A DNA stretch of 64,000 bases. Source: Streptomyces sp. SLBN-31. Its GTDB lineage: Bacteria > Actinomycetota > Actinomycetes > Streptomycetales > Streptomycetaceae. Shown here piece after piece: positions 25,612-33,467 of this stretch. Location of the stretch: the NCBI RefSeq assembly GCF_006715395.1, contig NZ_VFNC01000001.1, forward strand, positions 1,922,001-1,986,000, given 5' to 3'. Position numbers and translations under genes: made by a program. Under the pieces are notes generated by a model. That model saw only the letters and a list, made by a program, of their open reading frames with translations, did no database searches and had not been told where the DNA came from. Numbering within the stretch: the first letter of the stretch is position 1; each line of letters starts with the position of its first letter.

Positions 25612-25811
25612 GCTTCCGGTTTACCCAATTCCGGGGGCGCGTGTGCGGTTTCGGGCGTCCGCACAGGCGCTCCCCACGGCGCTCGTACGGTGCTCCCACG
25701 CCGTTCTCAGGCTCTGGGCGGGGCATGACGGCGGGGGTGTGCTCCGGTTAAGGTCGCAGCGGCGCGACTGGCCTTGACGTGCGCGAGGCCCGGAGAGCGA
25801 GGGGAAAACAG

Positions 25812-26942
25812 GTGACACAGCGCGTGCTCATCGCCGCGGACAAGTTCAAGGGGTCGCTGACGGCCGTGCAGGTCGCCGAGCGCGTGACGGCCGGCCTGCG
25901 CCGGGTCGTGCCGGCCGTGGAGGTGGCGTCGCTGCCGGTCGCGGACGGCGGCGACGGGACCGTGGACGCCGCGGTCGCCGCGGGCTTCGAGCGGCGGGAG
26001 GTGCGCGTCGCCGGGCCCCTCGGGCACGAGGTGACCGCGGCCTTCGCGCTGCGCGGCGACACGGCGGTCGTGGAGATGGCCGAGGCGAGCGGGCTGCAGC
26101 GGCTGCCCAAGGGCGTCTTCGCGCCGCTGACGGCCTCCACGTACGGCTCCGGCGAGCTGCTGCGGGCCGCCCTCGACGCGGGCGCCCGCACGATCGTGTT
26201 CGGTGTCGGCGGCAGCGCGACCACCGACGGCGGCGCCGGGATGCTGTCGGCGCTGGGCGCACGCTTCCTGGACGCGGACGGCGAACCGGTCCCGCCGGGC
26301 GGCGGCGGGCTGGACGACCTGGCCACGGCGGACCTGTCGGGCCTGGACCCGCGGTTCGCGGACGTGGAACTGGTCCTGGCAAGCGACGTCGACAACCCGC
26401 TGACCGGCCCGAAGGGTGCCCCGGCCGTCTACGGCCCGCAGAAGGGCGCCTCTCCGGACAACGTGGCGGCCCTGGACTCGGCCCTCGCGCACTACGCGAA
26501 GGTGCTGGAGGAGGCCGTGGGCCCGAAGGCGGCCGAGTACGCGGCCTCCCCGGGCGCGGGCGCCGCCGGCGGCATCGGGTACGGCGCCCTCCTGCTCGGG
26601 GCCCGCTTCCGCGCCGGCATCGAGGTCATGCTCGACGTACTGGGCTTCGCCCCGGCCCTGGAGCGGGTGGACCTGGTCATCACCGGTGAGGGGTCCCTGG
26701 ACGAGCAGACCCTGCACGGCAAGGCCCCGGCCGGCGTCGCCGCAGCGGCCCGCGCGGCGGACAAGGAGGTCGTCGCGGTCTGCGGACGGCTCGCCCTGCC
26801 CCCGGAGGCCCTCGGCCGGGCGGGCATCCGCCGGGCGTACGCCCTGACGGAGATCGAACCGGACGTCGCGAAGTGCATCACCGACGCCGGCCCGATCCTG
26901 GAACGGGTGGCGGAGCAGATCGGGCGTGACTTCCTGACCTGA
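25812..26942 (+). CDS. Glycerate 2-kinase (GarK/GlxK type)
   Basis: 376 residues from a GTG preceded by GAGGGG. Family motifs: RVLIAADKFKGSLTAVQVAE, VADGGDGTVDA, VEMAEASGLQ, IVFGVGGSATTDGGAG, VLASDVDNPLTGPKGAPAVYGPQKGA and ITGEGSLDEQTLHGKAPAGV. It phosphorylates D-glycerate with ATP, feeding glyoxylate- or hydroxypyruvate-derived carbon into glycolysis. The neighbouring ethylmalonyl-CoA cluster yields glyoxylate upon lyase cleavage in the pathway, so a metabolic connection is possible. It is transcribed convergently to pssA, with a strong hairpin between. Confidence 0.93.
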   Translation: MTQRVLIAADKFKGSLTAVQVAERVTAGLRRVVPAVEVASLPVADGGDGTVDAAVAAGFERREVRVAGPLGHEVTAAFALRGDTAVVEMAEASGLQRLPKGVFAPLTASTYGSGELLRAALDAGARTIVFGVGGSATTDGGAGMLSALGARFLDADGEPVPPGGGGLDDLATADLSGLDPRFADVELVLASDVDNPLTGPKGAPAVYGPQKGASPDNVAALDSALAHYAKVLEEAVGPKAAEYAASPGAGAAGGIGYGALLLGARFRAGIEVMLDVLGFAPALERVDLVITGEGSLDEQTLHGKAPAGVAAAARAADKEVVAVCGRLALPPEALGRAGIRRAYALTEIEPDVAKCITDAGPILERVAEQIGRDFLT

Positions 26943-26994
26943 CGGTCGGCCACGGGACGTCCCGGCCCGGCCGAGAGGCCACGGGAGCGGGCAT

Positions 26995-27036
26995 GACGAA
27001 GGGGCCCCGAGCCGTCCGGCTCGGGGCCCCTTCGTC
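26995..27036. terminator. Strong bidirectional terminator
   Basis: Perfect 19-bp arms (26995-27013 and 27018-27036; GACGAAGGGGCCCCGAGCC and its complement) with a 4-base loop GTCC, lying between the convergent stops of glycerate kinase and pssA. The ends carry CGAA/TTCG rather than a U-run. Position and symmetry fit transcription stop in both directions. Confidence 0.85.
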
Positions 27037-27054
27037 GTCGTACGACAGCGTCCG

Positions 27055-27903
27055 CTACGGCAGCTGTGCCGCCCGTGCCTCGCGGCGGTTGTCGCGGAAG
27101 TTGTTCACCCGGCGGGCCGTGGCGAACAGCGGGATGACCGCGCCCGTGACCAGCTGCAGCGCGCAGCCGGTCTGCAGGAGCAGCTGGCCGCTGGGGGCGT
27201 CGAAGGCCCAGGCGGCGAGCAGACCCATGGACACGACGATCCACGACAGCATCGCGACCGCGAGGCGGCCCCGCGGCTTCGGATACTCGACCCGGCTCAC
27301 CATCAGCCAGGCGGTGCCCAGGATCGCCAGCAGCGTCGCCACGAAGGGCAGCTCCAGCAGGACGATCGAGACGACCGTCAACGCGCCGAACGGCGAGGGC
27401 ATGCCCTGGAACATTCCGTTCGGGACGGTCACGCACGAGAAGCGTGCCAGGCGCAGTACGACGGCCAGGAGCACCACGATCGCCCCGACCGCGGCCACTC
27501 TCTGGTGCGCGTCGTCGGCGACCATGCCGTACACGAGGACGAAGTACGCCGGCGCCAGGCCGAAGCTGATCAGGTCGGAGAGGTTGTCCAGCTCCGCGCC
27601 CATGGGGGAGGAGCGCAGCTTGCGCGCGACCAGGCCGTCGAACAGGTCGAAGACGGCGGCGCAGAGCATGAGGATGACCGCCGTGGCCGCGCTGTGGCGG
27701 GCCATGCCGGTCTCCTGGTCACCGGTGAGGTGCGGGATCAGGATGCCGGTGGTGGTGAAGTACACCGCCATGAAGCCGCACGTGGCGTTGCCGAGGGTGA
27801 GGGTGTCCGCTATCGAGAGGCGGAGAGAAAGAGGCATCTCCTCCTCGTCGTCGACCTCGTCCGCCCCGGGCACCCAGCCCGCCTGGGTATCAGGATCAAT
27901 CAC
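27055..27903 (-). CDS. pssA: CDP-diacylglycerol--serine O-phosphatidyltransferase
   Basis: 282 residues from the GTG at 27903 (a TTG at 27909 is an alternative). The CDP-alcohol phosphatidyltransferase motif reads FDLFDGLVARKLRSSPMGAELDNLSDLISFG, that is D-G-x2-A-R-x8-G-x3-D-x3-D, with the catalytic metal-binding Asp residues. About six to eight membrane helices surround it, after an acidic N-terminal tail. It makes phosphatidylserine, the substrate of Psd, whose gene overlaps its start by 8 bp. Together they complete phosphatidylethanolamine synthesis. Confidence 0.93.
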   Translation of the reverse strand: MIDPDTQAGWVPGADEVDDEEEMPLSLRLSIADTLTLGNATCGFMAVYFTTTGILIPHLTGDQETGMARHSAATAVILMLCAAVFDLFDGLVARKLRSSPMGAELDNLSDLISFGLAPAYFVLVYGMVADDAHQRVAAVGAIVVLLAVVLRLARFSCVTVPNGMFQGMPSPFGALTVVSIVLLELPFVATLLAILGTAWLMVSRVEYPKPRGRLAVAMLSWIVVSMGLLAAWAFDAPSGQLLLQTGCALQLVTGAVIPLFATARRVNNFRDNRREARAAQLP

Positions 27904-28552
27904 GGTCAATGCGAGTCACCCCAGCCACGGTCTTCTGACCGACCTCGACCGCCACCTCCACACCCTCCGGCAGGTAGATGTCGACGCGCGAGCCGAAGCG
28001 GATCAGACCGATACGGTCGCCCTGCTCGACCTTCGTGCCCTGCGGGATGTAGGGGACGATACGGCGGGCCACCGCGCCGGCGATCTGGATCATCTCGATG
28101 TCACCGAGTTCGGTGTCGAAGTGCCAGACAACGCGCTCGTTGTTCTCGCTCTCCTTGTTGAACGCCGGAACGAACCCGCCGGGGATGTGCTCGACCGACG
28201 TCACCGTGCCGGAGAGCGGCGCCCGGTTGACGTGGACGTTGAGCGGGCTCATGAAGATCGCGACGCGAGTGCGGCCGTCCTTCCACGGCATGATGCTCTG
28301 CACCACACCGTCGGCGGGGGAGATGACCCGGCCCGGGGCGATCTCACGCTCGGGGTCGCGGAAGAACCACAGCATGCCGGCCGCGAGCGCGGTGGCGGGC
28401 ACGGCCACGGCCTTGGCGACGCCGGAGCGGCGGGCGCGGGCCAGGCTGAGGGCTGCGGTGGCGACGGTCGGGAGAAGCCACGGCGATGCTCCGCGCGCAA
28501 GACGTACGCCTGCCAGGCTGTCGCGTGGTGCAGAGGTTTGGCTGTGGGGCAT
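27896..28552 (-). CDS. psd: Phosphatidylserine decarboxylase proenzyme
   Basis: 218 residues from the ATG at 28552 behind GAAGG. The short (Psd type II-like) form has a hydrophobic N-terminal segment (about 22-65), FFRDPEREI, SPADGVV, MSPLNVHVNRAP and the self-cleavage site FGSR at residues 186-189. Cleavage between Gly187 and Ser188 would generate the pyruvoyl group. Product: phosphatidylethanolamine. It overlaps pssA. It lies downstream of the ethylmalonyl-CoA genes, with a hairpin in between, so it may be under separate or partly shared control. Confidence 0.94.
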   Translation of the reverse strand: MPHSQTSAPRDSLAGVRLARGASPWLLPTVATAALSLARARRSGVAKAVAVPATALAAGMLWFFRDPEREIAPGRVISPADGVVQSIMPWKDGRTRVAIFMSPLNVHVNRAPLSGTVTSVEHIPGGFVPAFNKESENNERVVWHFDTELGDIEMIQIAGAVARRIVPYIPQGTKVEQGDRIGLIRFGSRVDIYLPEGVEVAVEVGQKTVAGVTRIDRD

Positions 28553-28675
28553 GGATGACCTTCGTAGCGGATGATGCCGCGCTGTAACGGGGGACGGCGG
28601 CTTTCCGGGGATCGTACCGGTCGACGGCCACAACTGGGCAAGCCAAGAAGCCGAGTCGGCGGCCGAAGAGTGTTG

Positions 28676-28712
28676 ACGGGGTGTGATCTTCTTCTCCAAG
28701 AAAACACCCCGT
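28676..28712 (-). terminator. Two-tier hairpin between acyl-CoA dehydrogenase and psd
   Basis: Outer arms ACGGGGTGT (28676-28684) and ACACCCCGT (28704-28712) enclose an inner stem TTCTT-CTCC-AAGAA (28689-28702). It starts about 10 bp after the acyl-CoA dehydrogenase stop on the minus strand. It could end or attenuate transcription of the ethylmalonyl-CoA operon before psd-pssA. The unusually AT-rich inner stem makes it stand out from local composition. Confidence 0.6.
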
Positions 28713-28722
28713 ATCCGGACAT

Positions 28723-29928
28723 CTAACCCTGGAATCGATACTCTTCGAGCAACCTGCGACCGATGATCATTTTCTGGATCTCGGCGGTACCTTCACCGAT
28801 GAGGAGCATCGGTGCCTCACGGTAGAGACGCTCGATCTCGTACTCCTTCGAGAAGCCGTAACCACCGTGAATCCGGAACGCGTCCTCCACGACCTCCTTG
28901 CAGTACTCGGAGGCGAGGTACTTCGCCATGCCGGCCTCAAGGTCGTTTCGTTCCCCGGAGTCCTTTTTGCGTGCGGCGTTCACCATCATCGCATGCGCGG
29001 CCTCGACCTTGGTAGCCATCTCGGCGAGCTTGAACTGGATGGCCTGATGCTGGGCGATCGGCTTGCCGAAAGTGTGACGCTGCTGGGCGTACTGGACCCC
29101 CAGCTCAAAGGCACGCTGAGCGACGCCGCAGCCACGCGCCGCCACGTTCACGCGGCCAACCTCGACGCCGTCCATCATTTGGTAAAAACCTCGGCCGGTG
29201 ACGCCGCCGAGCACCCGATCGGCCGGAATCCGCAGGCCATCCATGATCAGCTCGGTGGTGTCGACACCCTTGTAGCCCATCTTGTCGATCTTCCCGGGGA
29301 TGGTGAGGCCGGGGCGGACCTCTCCGAAGCCGGGCTCCTTCTCGACGAGGAAGGTCGTCATGGACTTGTGGGGCGCGGTGCCCTCGGGGTGTCCTTCATC
29401 ACTTCGGACGAGTACGGCGACCAGACTCGACGTTCCGCCGTTCGTCAGCCACATCTTCTGGCCGTTGAGGACGTATTCGTCACCGTCCTTGACCGCCTTG
29501 GAGGTGATGGCGGACACGTCCGAGCCGAGACCCGGCTCCGACATGGAGAACGCGCCGCGGATGTCGCCGGCCGCCATGCGCGGCAGGAAATGGTCCTTCT
29601 GCTCCTGCGTGCCGTGCTGCTTGAGCATGTACGCCACGATGAAGTGGGTGTTGATGATGCCGGAGACCGACATCCAGCCGCGGGCGATCTCCTCGACGCA
29701 GAGCGCGTACGTCAGGAGCGACTCGCCCAGACCCCCGTACTCCTCGGGGATCATCAGGCCGAACAGGCCCAGCTCCTTCAGGCCGTCGACGATCTGCTGG
29801 GGGTACTCGTCGCGGTGCTCCAGCTCGGTGGCGACCGGGATGATCTCCTTGTCCACGAAGTCGCGGACGGTGGAGAGGATCTCCTGCTGGACGTCGGTCA
29901 GACCGGCGGTCTGGGCGAGGCGTGCCAT
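28723..29928 (-). CDS. mcd: Acyl-CoA dehydrogenase, probable methylsuccinyl-CoA dehydrogenase
   Basis: 401 residues, start at MARLAQTAGLTDVQQ after the MaoC stop. Typical fold motifs: YGGLGESLLTYAL, FSMSEPGLGSDVSAITSKA (flavin loop), LTNGGTS, RHTFGKPIAQHQAIQ and the C-terminal IHGGYGFSKEYEIERLYREAP with the catalytic Glu expected in the EYEIERLYRE region. In isolation the substrate is open. The position after crotonyl-CoA carboxylase/reductase, mutase, lyase and hydratase makes oxidation of methylsuccinyl-CoA to mesaconyl-CoA the best assignment. It lacks the long N-terminal extension that I recall for the Rhodobacter enzyme. Confidence 0.85.
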   Translation of the reverse strand: MARLAQTAGLTDVQQEILSTVRDFVDKEIIPVATELEHRDEYPQQIVDGLKELGLFGLMIPEEYGGLGESLLTYALCVEEIARGWMSVSGIINTHFIVAYMLKQHGTQEQKDHFLPRMAAGDIRGAFSMSEPGLGSDVSAITSKAVKDGDEYVLNGQKMWLTNGGTSSLVAVLVRSDEGHPEGTAPHKSMTTFLVEKEPGFGEVRPGLTIPGKIDKMGYKGVDTTELIMDGLRIPADRVLGGVTGRGFYQMMDGVEVGRVNVAARGCGVAQRAFELGVQYAQQRHTFGKPIAQHQAIQFKLAEMATKVEAAHAMMVNAARKKDSGERNDLEAGMAKYLASEYCKEVVEDAFRIHGGYGFSKEYEIERLYREAPMLLIGEGTAEIQKMIIGRRLLEEYRFQG

Positions 29929-29933
29929 CGGGC

Positions 29934-30440
29934 TCAGCCCTCCTGAAGTTCCGGGCGGCCGGGCTGCTCGCCGCCGCGCTCCTTGATGTACGTCTCGGTC
30001 GGCACCATCACCTTGCGGCGGAAGACGCAGACCAGCGTGCCGTCCTGCTTGTAGCCCTTGGTCTCGACGTAGACGATGCCGCGGTCGTTCTTCGACTTGG
30101 ACGGCCACTTGTCGAGCACGGTCGTCTGGCCGTAGATCGTGTCGCCGTGGAAGGTCGGCGCCACGTGCTTGAGCGACTCGATCTCCAGGTTGGCGATCGC
30201 CTTGCCGGAGATGTCCGGCACGCTCATGCCGAGCAGGAGGGAGTAGATGTAGTTGCCCACGACGACGTTCTTGCCGAAGTCCGTCGTCTTCTCCGCATAG
30301 TTGGTGTCCATGTGGAGCGGGTGGTGGTTCATGGTGAGGAGGCAGAACAGGTGGTCGTCGTACTCCGTGACCGTCTTGCCCGGCCAGTGCTTGTACGTCG
30401 CCCCGACCTCGAACTCCTCGTAGGTGCGTCCGAACTGCAT
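29934..30440 (-). CDS. mch: MaoC-like hydratase, probable mesaconyl-CoA hydratase
   Basis: 168 residues, one hot-dog domain. It begins MQFGRTYEEFEVGATYKHW, with the hydratase-2 motif region DDHLFCLLTMNHHPLHMDTNYAEKT, NVVVGNYIYSLLLG and HVAPTFHGDTIYGQT. MaoC hydratases use an Asp-His pair on this loop to add water to enoyl-CoAs. In this cluster the logical substrate is mesaconyl-(C1)-CoA, giving beta-methylmalyl-CoA. It lies 5 bp from the lyase stop and 5 bp from the dehydrogenase start, so it is in an operon with both. Confidence 0.87.
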   Translation of the reverse strand: MQFGRTYEEFEVGATYKHWPGKTVTEYDDHLFCLLTMNHHPLHMDTNYAEKTTDFGKNVVVGNYIYSLLLGMSVPDISGKAIANLEIESLKHVAPTFHGDTIYGQTTVLDKWPSKSKNDRGIVYVETKGYKQDGTLVCVFRRKVMVPTETYIKERGGEQPGRPELQEG

Positions 30441-30445
30441 CGCGC

Positions 30446-31405
30446 TCAGGCCTCCGGGATCTCGAACTTCGACGTACGGGTCATCCCCGCCGCGCGGCCC
30501 TTGCCCGAGATGACCAGCGCCATCTTGCGGCTGGCCTCGTCGATCATCTCGTCGCCGAGCATCGCCGAGCCCTTCTTGCCGCCCGCCTCGGACGTGTAGT
30601 AGTCGTACGCGTCCAGGATCAGCTCGGCGTGGTCGTAGTCCTCCTGGGAGGGCGAGAAGATCTCGTTGGACGCCTCGACCTGGCCCGGGTGCAGCACCCA
30701 CTTGCCGTCGAAGCCGAGCGCGGCGGCGCGCCGGGCGACCTCGCGGTAGCCGTCGATGTTGCGGATCTGCAGGTAGGGACCGTCGATCGCCTGGAGGTTG
30801 TTGGCGCGGGCGGCCATCAGGATCTTCATCAGGATGTAGTGATAGGCGTCCGCCGGGTAGCCGGGCGGCTGCTCGCCCACGACCAGCGACTTCATGTTGA
30901 TGGAGGCCATGAAGTCGGCCGGGCCGAAGATGATCGTCTCGACGCGCTGGGAGGCCTGCGCGATCTCGTTGACGTTGTTCAGGCCCTGCGCGTTCTCGAT
31001 CTGCGCCTCGATGCCGATCTTGCCGACCTCGAAGCCCATGGTCTTCTCGATCTGCGTCAGCAGCAGGTCCAGCGCCACGATCTGCTGGGCGTCCTGCACC
31101 TTCGGCAACATGATGCAGTCGAGGTTCTGGCCGGCGCCCTCGACGACCGTGACGACGTCGCGGTACGTCCACTCGGTCGTCCAGTCGTTGACCCGCACGA
31201 CCCTCGTCTTGCCGGTCCAGTCACCTTCGTTGAGGAACTTGACGATGGTGTGCCGCGCCTCGGGCTTGGCGAGCGGCGCGCACGCGTCCTCCAGGTCGAG
31301 GAAGACCTGGTCGGCGGGGAGACCCTGGGCCTTCTCCAGGAAGCGGGGGTTCGAGCCCGGCACGGCCAGGCAGGAGCGCCGCGGGCGGAGACGGTTGACG
31401 GTCAT
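30446..31405 (-). CDS. mcl1: HpcH/HpaI (CitE-like) CoA-ester lyase, probable beta-methylmalyl-CoA/malyl-CoA lyase
   Basis: 319 residues, start overlapping the mutase stop (ATGA). CitE-type TIM barrel: RRSCLAVPGSNPRFLEKA, VFLDLEDACAPLAK (Mg2+/CoA region), RVVRVNDWTTEWTYRD, IMLPKVQDAQQIV, IEAQIENAQGLNNVNEIAQA with the catalytic Glu, and IIFGPADFMASI with the second metal ligand. GFDGKWVLHPGQVEASNEIFSPS is the C-terminal lid. It would split beta-methylmalyl-CoA into propionyl-CoA and glyoxylate. A malyl-CoA thioesterase role is the usual alternative in this family. Confidence 0.88.
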   Translation of the reverse strand: MTVNRLRPRRSCLAVPGSNPRFLEKAQGLPADQVFLDLEDACAPLAKPEARHTIVKFLNEGDWTGKTRVVRVNDWTTEWTYRDVVTVVEGAGQNLDCIMLPKVQDAQQIVALDLLLTQIEKTMGFEVGKIGIEAQIENAQGLNNVNEIAQASQRVETIIFGPADFMASINMKSLVVGEQPPGYPADAYHYILMKILMAARANNLQAIDGPYLQIRNIDGYREVARRAAALGFDGKWVLHPGQVEASNEIFSPSQEDYDHAELILDAYDYYTSEAGGKKGSAMLGDEMIDEASRKMALVISGKGRAAGMTRTSKFEIPEA

Positions 31406-33450
31406 GCGGGGACCTCCAGGGGGTCGAGCTTGTTCGCTTTCCGGATCTCGTCGACGATGCGGCCGATGATCCCGGTGATGTCGAAGTCCTTCGGGGTGAA
31501 GACGGCGGCCACTCCGGCGGCCCTGAGCTGCTCGGCATCTCCATTGGGGATGATCCCACCGGCGATGACGGGTATATCTGTGGCACCGGCCACACGCAGC
31601 CGTTCCAGGACGTCCGGCACCAGCTGGGCGTGCGAGCCGGAGAGGATGGACAGGCCGACCGCGTGCACGTCCTCGGCGAGGGCGGCGTCCACGATCTCCT
31701 CGGGCGTGAGGCGGATGCCCTGGTAGACCACCTCGAAGCCGGCGTCGCGCGCCCGCACGGCGATCTGCTCGGCGCCGTTGGAGTGCCCGTCCAGGCCGGG
31801 CTTGCCGACCAGGAAGCGCAGCTTGCCGACACCGAGGTCGCGGGCGGTGGCGTCGACCTTGCGCCGCACCTCGCTCAGCGCAGAGCCCGCCTCGGCGGTC
31901 ACCGCGACCGGCGCGGAGGAGACTCCCGTCGGTGCCCGGAACTCGCCGAACACCTCGCGCAGGGCCCCGGCCCACTCGCCGGTCGTGACACCGGCGCGGG
32001 CGCACTCCAGGGTGGCCTCCATGAGGTTGTCGGTGCCCTTGGCGGCCTCCTTCAGCCTCTCCAGCGCCTTGCAGGGGCGTGGGTAGTTGAAGGGCGGCTG
32101 GTAGCGGGTGTCGCGCCAGTGCTGCAGGCCCGCGATCACCCGTGCCTCGACGGCCGGGTCGACCGTCTGGATGGCCGTGTCGAGATCGGCCGTCAGCGGG
32201 TTCGGCTCGGTCGTCTCGAAGATGTTGACGCCGACGATCTTCTCCTGCCCGGACTCGATGCGGGCACGCCGCTCGGCGTGCGAGGAGACGAGCTGGGCCT
32301 TGAGGTAGCCGGACTCGACGGCGGCCATCGCGCCGCCCATCTCCTGGATCCGCTCGATCTCGGCGAGGGAGTCCTCGACGAGCTGGGCGACCTTGGCCTC
32401 GATCACCTTCGAGCCCTCGAAGATGTCCTCGTACTCCAGCAGGTCGCTCTCGTGGGCGAGCACCTGCTGGATGCGCAGCGACCACTGCTGGTCCCAGGGG
32501 CGGGGGAGGCCGAGGGCCTCGTTCCAGGCCGGGAGCTGCACGGCACGCGCGCGTGCGTCCTTGGAGAGGGTCACGGCCAGCATCTCCAGCACGATCCGCT
32601 GGACGTTGTTCTCCGGCTGCGCCTCGGTCAGACCGAGGGAGTTGACCTGGACGCCGTAGCGGAAGCGGCGCTGCTTGGGGTTCTCGATGCCGTACCGCTC
32701 CAGCGTGATCTTCTCCCAGATCCGCCCGAACGCCCGCATCTTGCACATCTCCTCGATGAAGCGGACGCCCGCGTTCACGAAGAAGGAGATGCGGGCGACG
32801 ACGTCCCCGAACTTCTCCTCGGGGACCTGTCCGGAGTCGCGCACGGCGTCGAGGACCGCGATCGCGGTGGACATCGCGTACGCGATCTCCTGGACCGGCG
32901 TGGCGCCCGCCTCCTGCAGGTGGTAGCTGCAGATGTTGATCGGGTTCCACTTCGGCATGTGGGAGACCGTGTACGCGATCATGTCCGTCGTCAGGCGGAG
33001 CGAGGGGCCCGGCGGGAAGACATGCGTCCCGCGGGACAGGTACTCCTTGACGATGTCGTTCTGGGTCGTGCCCTGGAGCCTGGTGACGTCCGCACCCTGC
33101 TCCTCGGCGACGACCTGGTAGAGCGCCAGCAGCCACATGGCGGTGGCGTTGATCGTCATCGAGGTGTTCATCTGCTCCAGGGGGATGTCCTGGAACAGCC
33201 GGCGCATGTCACCGAGGTGCGCGATCGGTACGCCGACCCGGCCGACCTCGCCGCGGGCGAGGATGTGGTCGGAGTCGTAGCCGGTCTGCGTCGGCAGGTC
33301 GAACGCCACCGACAGACCGGTCTGGCCCTTGGCGAGGTTGCGCCGGTACAGCTCGTTGGACGCCTCGGCCGTGGAGTGGCCGGCGTACGTGCGCATGAGC
33401 CACGGCCGGTCCTTCTCCCTCGCCGCTTCGGCATTCTGACGCTCAGTCAT
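31402..33450 (-). CDS. ecm: B12-dependent ethylmalonyl-CoA mutase (MeaA-like)
   Basis: 682 residues carrying both substrate TIM barrel (about 1-530) and cobalamin-binding domain (about 550-680) in one chain, as in Ecm. The segment GLSVAFDLPTQTGYDSDH has PTQT where methylmalonyl-CoA mutases have ATHR, a diagnostic Ecm difference. The B12 motif is GKPGLDGHSNGAEQIA (DxHxxG; His coordinates cobalt), followed by SILSGSHAQLVPDVLERLR and VIAGGIIPNGD. It converts ethylmalonyl-CoA to methylsuccinyl-CoA. It follows ccr by 17 bp and overlaps the lyase gene. Confidence 0.94.
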   Translation of the reverse strand: MTERQNAEAAREKDRPWLMRTYAGHSTAEASNELYRRNLAKGQTGLSVAFDLPTQTGYDSDHILARGEVGRVGVPIAHLGDMRRLFQDIPLEQMNTSMTINATAMWLLALYQVVAEEQGADVTRLQGTTQNDIVKEYLSRGTHVFPPGPSLRLTTDMIAYTVSHMPKWNPINICSYHLQEAGATPVQEIAYAMSTAIAVLDAVRDSGQVPEEKFGDVVARISFFVNAGVRFIEEMCKMRAFGRIWEKITLERYGIENPKQRRFRYGVQVNSLGLTEAQPENNVQRIVLEMLAVTLSKDARARAVQLPAWNEALGLPRPWDQQWSLRIQQVLAHESDLLEYEDIFEGSKVIEAKVAQLVEDSLAEIERIQEMGGAMAAVESGYLKAQLVSSHAERRARIESGQEKIVGVNIFETTEPNPLTADLDTAIQTVDPAVEARVIAGLQHWRDTRYQPPFNYPRPCKALERLKEAAKGTDNLMEATLECARAGVTTGEWAGALREVFGEFRAPTGVSSAPVAVTAEAGSALSEVRRKVDATARDLGVGKLRFLVGKPGLDGHSNGAEQIAVRARDAGFEVVYQGIRLTPEEIVDAALAEDVHAVGLSILSGSHAQLVPDVLERLRVAGATDIPVIAGGIIPNGDAEQLRAAGVAAVFTPKDFDITGIIGRIVDEIRKANKLDPLEVPA

Positions 33451-33467
33451 CTATGACCCCGGGTGTC

